From Hanleya hanleyi (taxonomy: Eukaryota; Mollusca; Polyplacophora; Lepidopleurida; Hanleyidae): 64,000 nucleotides of DNA. The stretch covers positions 19,574 to 83,573 of the forward strand of contig JAVTVY010018960.1 of assembly GCA_036873755.1 (NCBI GenBank), given 5' to 3'. Position 1 is the stretch's first letter, and every line of letters begins with the position of its first letter. Positions 57,073 through 64,000 of this stretch are shown here, one piece after another. Both the position numbers and the translations under genes were made by a program. The notes under the pieces are model-generated. The model was not told the origin of the DNA. It saw nothing but the letters and a program-made list of their open reading frames with translations, and did no database searches.

Positions 57073-57221
57073 GATTGATCTGTAATCTGTGTTGTTGTTG
57101 TTGCTCCCTTTTTTTGGACTAACCCATCAGAATAGTACGTATCACGGACTATACCCGTAGAGCTACATCTGGTCTATAAAACATGTCCCTCTGGATCCCA
57201 CACCTACATTTCTACAGAGCC

Positions 57222-57548
57222 ATGGCGGAGATCAAGCCCCATGCGACTCGCATTTTACAGTATGCCACCGTGGTGAATTCATTCACGGGTTACCGAGCAG
57301 TGGTCCGGTCCATGTTTGCAGATGGCGACGACAACGAGGGACGACGCCAGATCCTGAACGAGTTCACAGAAGCGGTCCTCCACAGAGTGCACTCGATGGA
57401 CAGGCGTGCCATCACTCACCACTACTGGACTATGACAGCCATCCTTGATGCTCGCGCTATGGACCAGGAGCGCTCACGCCGGAACCAGCGCCGGCTGGTT
57501 GGCCTCATACTAGTCTGTGCTCTATTCACCCTGGCGCTGTGGTATTGA
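57222..57548 (+). CDS. Small protein with C-terminal membrane anchor
   Basis: The start is chosen at 57222 (gccATGG, a strong animal initiation context). The ATG at 57183 lies only two bases after a TATAAAA string and would precede the transcript start. The product is 108 residues: a soluble, helix-rich part (ILQYATVVNSFTGYRAVVRS, EAVLHRVHSMDRRAITHHYW) followed by a basic stretch RRNQRRLVG and a hydrophobic end LILVCALFTLALWY, i.e. a tail-anchored or type II topology. I know no named family. Its position before the first paralogous protein suggests an early gene. Confidence 0.65.
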   Translation: MAEIKPHATRILQYATVVNSFTGYRAVVRSMFADGDDNEGRRQILNEFTEAVLHRVHSMDRRAITHHYWTMTAILDARAMDQERSRRNQRRLVGLILVCALFTLALWY

Positions 57549-57551
57549 CAC

Positions 57552-57559
57552 TATAAATA
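57552..57559 (+). promoter_or_regulatory. TATA box (TATAAATACGAG type)
   Basis: CTATAAATACGAGGGA lies just after the stop of the preceding gene and 53 bases before the next ATG. An almost identical box, CTATAAATACGAGAGA, is at 58294. Confidence 0.75.
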
Positions 57560-57611
57560 CGAGGGATGAGACAGAGTGTGTGTCATTCTCCCTTCGACAT
57601 TTAGAGGAAGC

Positions 57612-58268
57612 ATGTCATCACTCCAAGCCATCCTGACGCTTACACCCAATGTGAAGTTATACGTGTATGATGCTAAATTGACCCTGGTCGAAGATTGTGG
57701 AAATATTTGCTTTGAGCACGCTGAGACTCTATCGGATAGGGTGACACTAGAGCGTGATGGCTGGACTAAGTTTCAACGGGGGTTGAGCGGAGAGTTAGAC
57801 GGACACCTGATCCACCTGGACAAGGCCAACTACGTATACCATACTGCGCTCTACCCACGGGTGGGACGCTACCAAGAGCCGGCTCGAAGTTTCCTCCTAA
57901 CTCCCTCTCTGTGGTCAGCCTTGGAGAAAATAGGCCCTCTGGTGGACCAGTTATTTATACCCGACGATCGATCACCCCACCAATTGGCATGGGCTCGTGC
58001 TATCGAACACGCACTAGATGAACCTAATGAAAAAAAAGCGGATGGAGAAAATACTATATGTATAGAATGCACAGAGGCTGGAATGACAGTGTCACCTGAT
58101 GAAGCCACCCACACACACATGACGGGCCAGAACGATGAAGAAGAAGAAAAAATCCGTGATGAAGCCGCGGGGCCAATGGCTGAACCCCATGAACAACTAC
58201 ATGAACCCGACGACGATGCCATTGATTACCCCGCTAGACTCAGTCAGCCCAATGACATGACCACCTGA
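57612..58268 (+). CDS. Polinton paralogous protein 1 (possible PC4-like fold)
   Basis: The start is the ATG at 57612, after the TATA box; 218 residues. Residues about 45-125 hold the domain shared with the next gene and with 24.7-25.3 kb: RDGWTKFQRGLSGELDGHLI, then an aromatic/β section, then LLTPSLWSALEKIGPLVDQL. The C-terminal third is acidic with a Cys pair (CIECTE) and EEEE runs and is probably disordered. The helix-sheet-helix outline recalls PC4-type ssDNA-binding coactivators, but this is a guess. Unlike the next gene, it has no frameshift. Confidence 0.7.
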   Translation: MSSLQAILTLTPNVKLYVYDAKLTLVEDCGNICFEHAETLSDRVTLERDGWTKFQRGLSGELDGHLIHLDKANYVYHTALYPRVGRYQEPARSFLLTPSLWSALEKIGPLVDQLFIPDDRSPHQLAWARAIEHALDEPNEKKADGENTICIECTEAGMTVSPDEATHTHMTGQNDEEEEKIRDEAAGPMAEPHEQLHEPDDDAIDYPARLSQPNDMTT

Positions 58269-58293
58269 TCCTTTGATCTCACGGGGTTCTCCC

Positions 58294-58301
58294 TATAAAT
58301 A
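58294..58301 (+). promoter_or_regulatory. TATA box
   Basis: CTATAAATACGAGAGA, 39 bases before the ATG at 58340; it matches the box at 57552 over at least 12 bases. Confidence 0.75.
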
Positions 58302-58339
58302 CGAGAGACAGTGAAATCTGGTACCATTCACGTACTGAC

Positions 58340-58797
58340 CATGACGGAGCATATAGTACTGGCGTATTTCAGCTTGACCCCCGAGGTTTTCCTGCACGTG
58401 TATGCGGATAAGGTCGATATCATGGAGGAGGTGGTGGGAGACACGGACCCTACACAACCGTGCCCGGCTCACATTCGTCTGCCCCGGGAGGGCTGGACCA
58501 AATTCAAACGTGGGTGAACTGGACGGCGACCTCATCCACTTGTGTCACGATGTGTACATCCGACGCGGCCCTTTCTTTGCTCAATTGGCTCGGCTAGATG
58601 GAGGTACAGTGCATTTTACCCTTCACCCTGATCTATGGTCTGCATTGGAAGATGCCGTGGTGGATGTGGATGAAGTGCTTATCAAGCGGTCATCAGACGA
58701 GTTGGACTGGTCATTGACCATGGCCACTGTGGAAGTCCACGAAGAAAATCAGAAAGAAACTCCGGCCCAAGATATACCCGTTATAAATAAACGATAG
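58340..58797 (+). pseudogene. Polinton paralogous protein 2, frameshifted
   Basis: The reading begins MTEHIVLAYFSLTPEVFLHV and runs to PREGWTKFKRG, where TGA follows. In another register the same domain continues (GELDGDLIHLCHDVYIRRGP, FTLHPDLWSALEDAVVDVDE) to a stop at 58797. Comparison with 57612 places the break at about 58513-58518, a deletion that is not a multiple of three. Either it is a real mutation or an assembly error. The decayed copy at 25.1-25.3 kb is open at this point. Confidence 0.8.
58782..58789 (+). promoter_or_regulatory. TATA box for the integrase gene
   Basis: TTATAAATAAACG lies within the last codons of the preceding ORF, 36 bases before the integrase ATG at 58826. Confidence 0.65.
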
Positions 58798-58825
58798 AGC
58801 CAGGGTCCATCATCATTTTGTCACC

Positions 58826-59899
58826 ATGAAGCGCTGGGAGAAGGTGTTGGATAACTTATACTACAGTCCCGACAGTCCGGCAGCCTATAGTGCATTGTCG
58901 GCTCTCTATCGAGCGGCCAAACCCCAGGGGGTACAACGTGCCCAAGTCCGAGATTGGTTAAGAAGACAAGACACCTATACCTTACATCGATCTGTCCGTC
59001 GCCATTTTCTACGGAACCGGGTCATCGTGGGAGGAATAGATGCCCAGTGGCAAGCGGATTTGGTGGATATGAGCGCCTTTGCCAAACACAACGATGAGAA
59101 TCGGTATATCTTGACGTGCATCGATATCCTATCCAAGTATGCGTGGGTGGTACCCATCCGGACGAAAACGGGGGCAAATCTCATAGCGGCGTTCAAAGAC
59201 ATCTTCAAGACCGGGCGCAAACCTTTGTATTTGCAAACCGACGAAGGCACGGAATTCCTCAACAGACCGTTCCAAGCCTTTCTCAAGAAACAGAAGGTGT
59301 TTTTCTTCCATACGTACAACGAGACCAAGGCTTCCGTGGTGGAGAGGTTCAACAGGACATTCAAAGGCCGCATGTATAAATATTTCACCTATAAGAATAC
59401 AAGGCGGTACATCGATGTTCTCCCGAAACTGGTGAGGGGTTACAATCGAGCCTATCATCGAAGTATAGAGAGAGCCCCCATTACCGTGACCCAACGCAAT
59501 GAAGCCCAAGTCCGGCGTGTCTTGTACTCCAGGCCATCGCAGCGAACGACGAAGGCGGTGTACAAGGTCGGGGACCCTGTACGGATCAGTAAAGTCAAGG
59601 GCAAGTTCGAGAAAAGTTACTTGCCCAACTGGAGCGATGAGCACTTCCTGATTAAACGGCGCCTACCCCGACAGCGGCGAGTCTATGAACTGGAAGATCT
59701 CCAAGGGGAAACGTTGCTGGGGACGTTTTACGACACGGAATTACAGCCTGTTGTAAAAACACAGCAAGATTACTACACGGTGGAGCAGATTTTGAAAACG
59801 GAACGTCGACGTGGCAAACTGTTTCATTTCGTAAAATGGCAAGGCTGGCCCAGTTCCTTCAATTCCTGGGTCGCGGCCAACCAGGTGAAACGACTATAA
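58826..59899 (+). CDS. Polinton integrase, retroviral type with chromodomain
   Basis: Intact ORF of 357 residues. The N-terminal helical part (1-70) includes an HH pair-like region, RSVRRHF. The DDE catalytic core shows Asp78 (QADLVDMS), Asp139 (QTDEGTEF) and Glu173 (SVVERFNRTFKGRM). A small SH3-like region around 240-290 (YKVGDPVRISKVKGKFEKSY) follows. Residues about 315-357 form a chromodomain (DYYTVEQILKTERRRGKLFH, then VKWQGWP and SFNSWV). It joins the element's ends to host DNA, and the chromodomain may guide insertion through histone tails. The stop codon TAA is inside the CTATAAAACC TATA box of the next gene. Confidence 0.96.
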   Translation: MKRWEKVLDNLYYSPDSPAAYSALSALYRAAKPQGVQRAQVRDWLRRQDTYTLHRSVRRHFLRNRVIVGGIDAQWQADLVDMSAFAKHNDENRYILTCIDILSKYAWVVPIRTKTGANLIAAFKDIFKTGRKPLYLQTDEGTEFLNRPFQAFLKKQKVFFFHTYNETKASVVERFNRTFKGRMYKYFTYKNTRRYIDVLPKLVRGYNRAYHRSIERAPITVTQRNEAQVRRVLYSRPSQRTTKAVYKVGDPVRISKVKGKFEKSYLPNWSDEHFLIKRRLPRQRRVYELEDLQGETLLGTFYDTELQPVVKTQQDYYTVEQILKTERRRGKLFHFVKWQGWPSSFNSWVAANQVKRL

Positions 59900-59901
59900 A
59901 A
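59895..59901 (+). promoter_or_regulatory. TATA box overlapping the integrase stop codon
   Basis: CGACTATAAAACC contains both the TAA stop and a TATAAAA, 49 bases before the next ATG. The decayed element keeps the equivalent GGCTATAAATTCG at 26470. Confidence 0.7.
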
Positions 59902-59949
59902 CCAGACACCACTGCCGTCCTCCTTCATTCCACATCCGACCACAGTGCT

Positions 59950-60522
59950 ATGGACCAACAGCAGCTGCCTCTGAAGACAGCGTCTCGCAAAACGCGCAAA
60001 GCGCAAGTGGTCTTTGGGGTGCTATTGCTAACCCTGCTGAGTGTGTTGTACGGAGGTGTGTTTTACGACGTAGCCTATGTCAGCACGTTACTTAACCAAC
60101 TGAGAACACCAGGCACCAGCGAAACGGGTCTACAGAGAGCACCAGTCGTATCGAGCCCAGTCACCACCACCACCACCACACCCCGCGTACAAGCCACGTC
60201 GAGCTCTACACCTACACCAAGTACACCTACTACGTCTCAAGACCCACCGGATTTCATCCCTCACAGTGAACCGACCACCCACGTTGTACCCACCCCCAGC
60301 ACCATCTCTGAACGTGAACAGACAACGACGACCGACGTTGTACCCACCACCACTCCAGTTCACTCGTACGAAATTTACAAGAGCGTGTTACCACGACAAC
60401 GGATACACCTCAAACCATGGACCCTCGGTGGCAGCATCCCTTCACTTGCGTCATCGCAGGACCGACGGGCTCCGGCAAAACGCACTTCGTCAGGAAGCTC
60501 CTTCAACACGCCGACAGCATGA
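59950..60522 (+). CDS. Membrane-anchored Thr/Pro-rich protein
   Basis: 190 residues from MDQQQLPLKTASRKTRKAQV. One hydrophobic segment follows (about 21-42, VVFGVLLLTLLSVLYGGVFY), preceded by basic residues, so a type II orientation is expected. Then comes a long Thr/Ser/Pro-rich stretch (about 55-155) like a mucin stalk, with likely O-glycosylation. The last 106 bases overlap the ATPase gene in another frame. A surface-exposed role is suggested by composition only. The decayed copy is at 27.3-27.8 kb. Confidence 0.75.
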   Translation: MDQQQLPLKTASRKTRKAQVVFGVLLLTLLSVLYGGVFYDVAYVSTLLNQLRTPGTSETGLQRAPVVSSPVTTTTTTPRVQATSSSTPTPSTPTTSQDPPDFIPHSEPTTHVVPTPSTISEREQTTTTDVVPTTTPVHSYEIYKSVLPRQRIHLKPWTLGGSIPSLASSQDRRAPAKRTSSGSSFNTPTA

Positions 60523-61025
60523 TCACTCCACCCATTGCCCGAGTCGTGTGGTGTTACGGAGAATGGCAGGAAGCGTATGCAGCAATGCCCCACATCACGT
60601 TCGTGGAAGGCCTACCCAACCTGGCCGATTTGGAACCCGACACCTTGGTGGTTCTGGATGATCTCATGGCGGAGACGGATGCACGGGTCACCCAACTCTT
60701 TACCAAAGGCAGCCATCATCGACGGCTCAGCATCATCTACATTGTGCAGAATCTGTTCAGTAAAAACAAAGAACATCGGAATATCAGCTTAAATGCCCAC
60801 TACCTGGTGGTCTTCAAAAACCCGAGAGATACCACTCAACTGCTGCACCTGGCGAGACAGATGTTTCCCGGCCGCACACCGTTTGCGTTGGAAGCCTTCA
60901 AAGATGCCACAACCCCTCAGCACGGGTATATGCTCTTCGACCTCAAGCAAGCCACTCCCGACCACCTTCGACTACGGACCGGCATCTTTCCCGGAGAGAC
61001 CCACCACGTGTACATGCAAAAATAA
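60417..61025 (+). CDS. Genome-packaging ATPase (A32/FtsK-HerA type)
   Basis: Intact ORF of 202 residues. Walker A is AGPTGSGKT (residues 14-22), Walker B is LVVLDD (77-82), and a downstream IIYIVQNLFSKNKEHRNISL segment contains the Gln sensor typical of this family. It closely resembles packaging ATPases of Polintons, adintoviruses and virophages, which pump DNA into preformed capsids. Its start overlaps the previous gene. The decayed copy at 27.8-29.4 kb has lost the Walker Lys, which makes the conserved loop here notable. Confidence 0.95.
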   Translation: MDPRWQHPFTCVIAGPTGSGKTHFVRKLLQHADSMITPPIARVVWCYGEWQEAYAAMPHITFVEGLPNLADLEPDTLVVLDDLMAETDARVTQLFTKGSHHRRLSIIYIVQNLFSKNKEHRNISLNAHYLVVFKNPRDTTQLLHLARQMFPGRTPFALEAFKDATTPQHGYMLFDLKQATPDHLRLRTGIFPGETHHVYMQK

Positions 61026-61178
61026 TGTAAACACACCCACAGTGGCGCCTCCAGCTGGGGTCTGTGTGTTTGATGATGGGGAATAATAAAAAGAATGAAT
61101 ACCACAGCAGGGTTGACTTTGTCTGTGAGGTGGATAAAAAGGGCAGCGTTGTGGGTTCTAGCATTAGTTGTACAGGAT

Positions 61179-61517
61179 GTCTGCGCGAGTACGGAAGCAC
61201 GCTCCCACGCTCCGTGTATTGAAGACGGCCCCACCCGAGTTAGTCCGAACCATTGTACGCGGTGCGGACCCTGACCTTGTACGCTGTCTGTGCGAGATCG
61301 GGTACAACCTGTTAAAGGCAACGTACCACTGACTCCGGCTCAGAAGACCAAGTTGGCCAAGCATAAGACAGGTCTCCGAACCCTAGTCCACAAGCGGGTC
61401 CCTCAAACACAAAAGAAAAAGGTGTTACAGAAAGGCGGCTTTCTCGGGGCCATCTTAGCACCGTTGGCCGCTTCCGTGTTGGGTCCAGTATTGGGTGGAC
61501 TCTTCGGCCGACAATGA
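61179..61517 (+). pseudogene. Small virion-type protein with hydrophobic tail, frameshifted
   Basis: The start MSARVRKHAPTLRVLKTAPP lies in one frame and ends at TGA near 61330. The rest (VPLTPAQKTKLAKHKTGLRT, then GGFLGAILAPLAASVLGPVL) lies in another. One missing base at about 61315-61318 explains this. Proteins of this layout are found in many Polintons and adintoviruses beside capsid genes and are thought to be small core or membrane-active virion proteins; the function is not shown here. The ORF end overlaps the next ATG (ATGA). Confidence 0.85.
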
Positions 61518-62365
61518 ACCACACGAAAAAAATGGTCCTCGTCGAACCACGGTTCCTGCAAAACCTCCAATCACCCTACCCTGTCCCACCTACGGTGAAG
61601 ACCATAAACAGCCTCGATGGAGAGATGCAACAGATCTTACAGAGACCGGGGTTAAGCGACAGTGAGAAAGTACAACGGTACAATGAGACGCTTCAACGGT
61701 ACATGACGTTCATGGACCAATACAAAACCCTGTCTACCCCAGCAACAGCACCACCACCACCACCACCACCACCACCACCACCACGTGACAGACTGCTGAC
61801 CTCAGCACCGCTCCAACAGCCGGGTCAGGTAGCCTCCACAGCCCCACAGTGGGTGGAAGACGAAGTGCTGAAGAGTGTACCTGCCTCGTTCAAGAAACAA
61901 GCTGGCCTGGTATTACAACGGATGAAACAGAATCCTAACATGACTTGGAATGATAAAGGCGAACTCCTGGTACAGAATCAGGTGGTCCCCGGCACCCACA
62001 TGACGGATTTAGTGAATGATCTGATGCGTCAACGCAGATCGCACACCGATCCTCGAGGATGGGAGGTCTTCGCTCAAGGCTTGAAAGACATGCATGTACC
62101 ACAGGAATTGGTGGGGAACCCCCACCGCTGGGACTTTATGCAGCAAACTCAGCAATCACCGAGTGGCCCACTACCTTCTTGGGAAGCCGAATGGGAACCG
62201 GAGTCACCCCCCAAAACACCACCACAACGGGCACTTTCTTTTCGCGCCTATAAAAAAACACCCTTGATCAAGACACCCCACATCTCCAGAGCCGTGACAC
62301 GTAGCAAGTCACCGCGACGAACACGACGCCGCACACAACCGCCCAAGGCCTGGAAGACCTATTAA
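61514..62365 (+). CDS. Conserved Pro-rich Polinton protein
   Basis: 283 residues, intact. The N-terminal motif is KKMVLVEPRFLQNLQSPYPV, followed by a coiled region and a linker of eleven or more consecutive Pro. The conserved core has VLQRMKQNPNMTWNDKGELL, HMTDLVNDLMRQRR and VPQELVGNPHRW. The C-terminus is very basic (SPRRTRRRTQPPKAWKTY). I recognise the family as widespread in Polintons, where it sits between ATPase and capsid genes; its role in the particle is unknown to me. The basic tail could bind DNA. Confidence 0.85.
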   Translation: MNHTKKMVLVEPRFLQNLQSPYPVPPTVKTINSLDGEMQQILQRPGLSDSEKVQRYNETLQRYMTFMDQYKTLSTPATAPPPPPPPPPPPRDRLLTSAPLQQPGQVASTAPQWVEDEVLKSVPASFKKQAGLVLQRMKQNPNMTWNDKGELLVQNQVVPGTHMTDLVNDLMRQRRSHTDPRGWEVFAQGLKDMHVPQELVGNPHRWDFMQQTQQSPSGPLPSWEAEWEPESPPKTPPQRALSFRAYKKTPLIKTPHISRAVTRSKSPRRTRRRTQPPKAWKTY

Positions 62366-62398
62366 AACCAACAGCAGCAGCAGGACAGCTCAGTCGCC

Positions 62399-63187
62399 AT
62401 GTTTTACCTGACCCTACCCAGTAACAGTTCGCTGGATGTGTTTCCTGACAACACCGTGGCCAAGTACGTCACCCAGTTACCGCAACCGTTACATTTACCT
62501 GGCCGGTGGGAATGTGCCCTCGTGGATGTCCAATACCCTTACTCGTGGTACAACGTGCGAGCCAATGAAGTGTGGTACGAGGTCACCTACGAAGGCAAAA
62601 ACACCCGGCTCACCCTGCCCGAAGGCCAATACGATACCCCCAAAGAGTTCATGGGTGGGCTGTCAAGACTGATGCATGATAAGGCGCTACGGGGGGTGAC
62701 GGATAGTGCAACACGCCTGATAGCCTTGCGCTTCAAGAGAAACGTGTTCTTCGATGTCAACGTACACAACGACAAGGCACAGCTTACCGTCACCGATACC
62801 GTGAATGTGAAACTCAGTCCTACACTACAGCAAATGCTGGGTTTCGATCTACAGACGTTCGCTGGTCCCAACCAACACCATGGCGAGATGCCGATGGATA
62901 TGAAGTCGGGTATGTACGGACTCTACGTCTACTCGGACGTGGTGGACAACCACATCGTGGGCGATATCAACACACCTCTGTTACGGGTGGTCCCCATTAA
63001 AAAGACGTATGGCGATCAAGTCACCCACAGTTTCAACCATATCATGTACCTGCCCGTACGACATACCGACATCAACACGATCACGGTGGATATAAGAGAT
63101 GACACGGGACGAGCGGTGGCATTCGAACGCGGAAAAGTGGTGCTGACACTTCATTTTCGACAAGCACGTGCTCCCCACTTTGCATAA
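62399..63187 (+). CDS. Penton-type (minor) capsid protein, single jelly roll
   Basis: 262 residues, intact. The N-terminus FYLTLPSNSSLDVFPDNTVA and WECALVDVQYPYSWYNVR are characteristic of the Polinton minor capsid protein predicted in the literature (Krupovic and colleagues) to adopt a single jelly-roll fold and occupy the icosahedral vertices. The mostly β-rich, Gly-poor composition fits. The stop overlaps the next start (TAATGA). The truncated copy at 30.6 kb matches its first 65 residues. Confidence 0.9.
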   Translation: MFYLTLPSNSSLDVFPDNTVAKYVTQLPQPLHLPGRWECALVDVQYPYSWYNVRANEVWYEVTYEGKNTRLTLPEGQYDTPKEFMGGLSRLMHDKALRGVTDSATRLIALRFKRNVFFDVNVHNDKAQLTVTDTVNVKLSPTLQQMLGFDLQTFAGPNQHHGEMPMDMKSGMYGLYVYSDVVDNHIVGDINTPLLRVVPIKKTYGDQVTHSFNHIMYLPVRHTDINTITVDIRDDTGRAVAFERGKVVLTLHFRQARAPHFA

Positions 63188-63606
63188 TGAAAGTACCTTA
63201 CGAGTGCGATGCACGCAGCTATGCCGACTATTATGCCCAACAGGCCGGGGGTGGCTTTCCGGTATTTAGCGGTGCACGCATGCAACGAGGACATGGACTG
63301 GGGAACATACTCGGCAGCATTGTGAAAACGTTCCTGCCCTTGGTGACGCGTGGGGTGAAAGCAATCGGCAAACAAGCGGTACGCAGTGGACTGCAAGTGG
63401 CCGGTGATGTTTTGGGGGGTACGGCACCCCGACAAGCCTTCAAACGACGGGCCAAAGAAGCGGGAGGCGTCTTGGTGGCCAAAGCACAACGCACCGTAGG
63501 GAATAAAAGAGCTGCCCCACCGAGATCACGCACCAGTCGACGACCGACCCAGCGACGACGCACATCCAAGAAGACCCGGATATCTTTTCTTAAAACATGG
63601 CCTTAA
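63187..63606 (+). CDS. Small basic virion-type protein
   Basis: 139 residues beginning MKVPYECDARSYADYYAQQA. A Gly-rich, hydrophobic middle follows (GHGLGNILGSIVKTFLPLVT, then RGVKAIGKQAVRSGLQVAGD), with a strongly basic tail (SRRPTQRRRTSKKTR). This arrangement is seen next to the major capsid gene in most Polintons and has been compared with adenoviral core or membrane-lytic minor proteins. Its stop overlaps the major capsid start by 10 bases. Confidence 0.82.
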   Translation: MKVPYECDARSYADYYAQQAGGGFPVFSGARMQRGHGLGNILGSIVKTFLPLVTRGVKAIGKQAVRSGLQVAGDVLGGTAPRQAFKRRAKEAGGVLVAKAQRTVGNKRAAPPRSRTSRRPTQRRRTSKKTRISFLKTWP

Positions 63607-64000
63607 TCCACGCCGAGTCCTGCCCCTCCACCAACAGTGAATTTGATTTGTGGACCGTGCCGCCCACACAAACCAGTGTCGAACAAGGATTATGGGTGGA
63701 GCATCTCCCGCTTTCCAGCATCAACGAAACCGGGCCCATCGAGTTCACCATCAGTAATGCGGATACGGCCTATGTGGATTTAGCCCATACCTACTTGTAT
63801 GTGAAAGCCAAGGTGGTCAATGGAGCTGGCACGAGACTCGCTGACCAAGCAACGGTGGGCCCGAGGAATCTCTGGCTGCACTCGATGTTTCAGCAGGTGG
63901 ATATTTTCTCAGCGACAAACTCATCAGTGATTCCACCAACACGTACCCCTATCGAGCCTACATCGAGACACTGTTGTCGTATGGCCGAGAGGCTAAAAAA
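63597..64000 (+). pseudogene. Major capsid protein, N-terminal part, frameshifted, cut by window end
   Basis: It starts MALIHAESCPSTNSEFDLWT and contains VPPTQTSVEQGLWVEHLPLS and SNADTAYVDLAHTYLYVKAK. This is the conserved start of the Polinton double-jelly-roll major capsid protein. After QQVDIF, at about 63905, one base is missing and the family sequence continues in another register to the end of the window, still recognisable. The rest of the gene lies outside. The break may be a mutation or an assembly error. Confidence 0.9.

Larger units (their letters stand above)
55924..64000 (+). mobile_element. Polinton/Maverick (adintovirus-like), left part
   Basis: The left terminus is put at AGTAGTATACATAGAG because it matches the ends at 37511 and 47139 and is followed by repeat-rich, gene-free sequence. 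The right end is outside the window. Genes for integrase, A32/FtsK-type ATPase, penton-type protein and major capsid protein, all on one strand, identify a Polinton. The family-B DNA polymerase and adenain-type protease usually found in this group are not in the visible part. ORFs are mostly open, but three frameshifts are seen, so the copy is young or starting to decay. Confidence 0.93.

Noticed and set aside
57869..58222. 117-codon minus-strand frame opposite the first paralogous Polinton gene
   Set aside because: It is the antisense shadow of a gene with paralogues and a promoter on the + strand.

Overview
The window is animal nuclear DNA, not bacterial. It has spliced coding exons with GT/AG borders, abundant decayed transposons, minisatellites, tRNA-derived SINE pieces and long intronic stretches. 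SINE-like 3' tails of the 'gactgaaataa...gagtgtaacattaaa' type (near 34.27 and 45.43 kb) resemble ones I associate with molluscs. A marine mollusc is therefore the best guess, from memory only.

0-36 kb: the 3' part of one cytochrome P450 gene on the + strand. Five exons (3292-3504, 17968-18106, 20737-21002, 34387-34514, 35712-35922) have mutually compatible splice phases. They run from the F/G-helix region through the I helix, ExxR, PERF and the haem-Cys loop to the stop; the 5' exons lie outside the window. Its introns (about 14.5, 2.6, 13.4 and 1.2 kb) hold a decayed Ty3/Gypsy LTR retrotransposon (7.07-12.30 kb, - strand), a 33-bp minisatellite (13.32-15.06 kb), truncated reverse-transcriptase elements, a 25-bp minisatellite (19.27-20.62 kb), and a decayed Polinton/Maverick (about 22.39-30.82 kb), itself interrupted by other elements.

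37.5-44.8 kb: a 7.3-kb fold-back (palindromic) element. Its arms meet near 41.14 kb, each carries a broken C2H2 zinc-finger gene, and a 0.73-kb repeat is inserted in the right arm.

47.1-52.0 kb: a 4.88-kb element with an exact 6-bp target duplication (TACGTC), AG...CT ends and about 1.75-kb terminal inverted repeats. Each repeat carries a spliced Cys-rich gene. The centre carries an intact acidic C2H2 protein gene whose 3' end runs into the right repeat.

55.9-64.0 kb: the left part of a better-preserved Polinton (adintovirus-like). It begins with a hairpin array, followed by a small membrane protein, two paralogous proteins, an integrase with chromodomain, a membrane/mucin-like protein, a packaging ATPase, small virion-type proteins, a penton-type capsid protein and the start of the major capsid protein at the window edge. 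Several genes have their own TATA box. Three ORFs carry frameshifts.

The unifying observation is that the palindrome, the 4.88-kb element and the Polinton share the terminus 5'-AGTAGT followed by an A/T-rich TATA-like run. This suggests that one integrase system mobilises a full Polinton together with smaller zinc-finger-encoding relatives. The evidence is the termini, the TSD and the layout; the mobilisation itself is inference.
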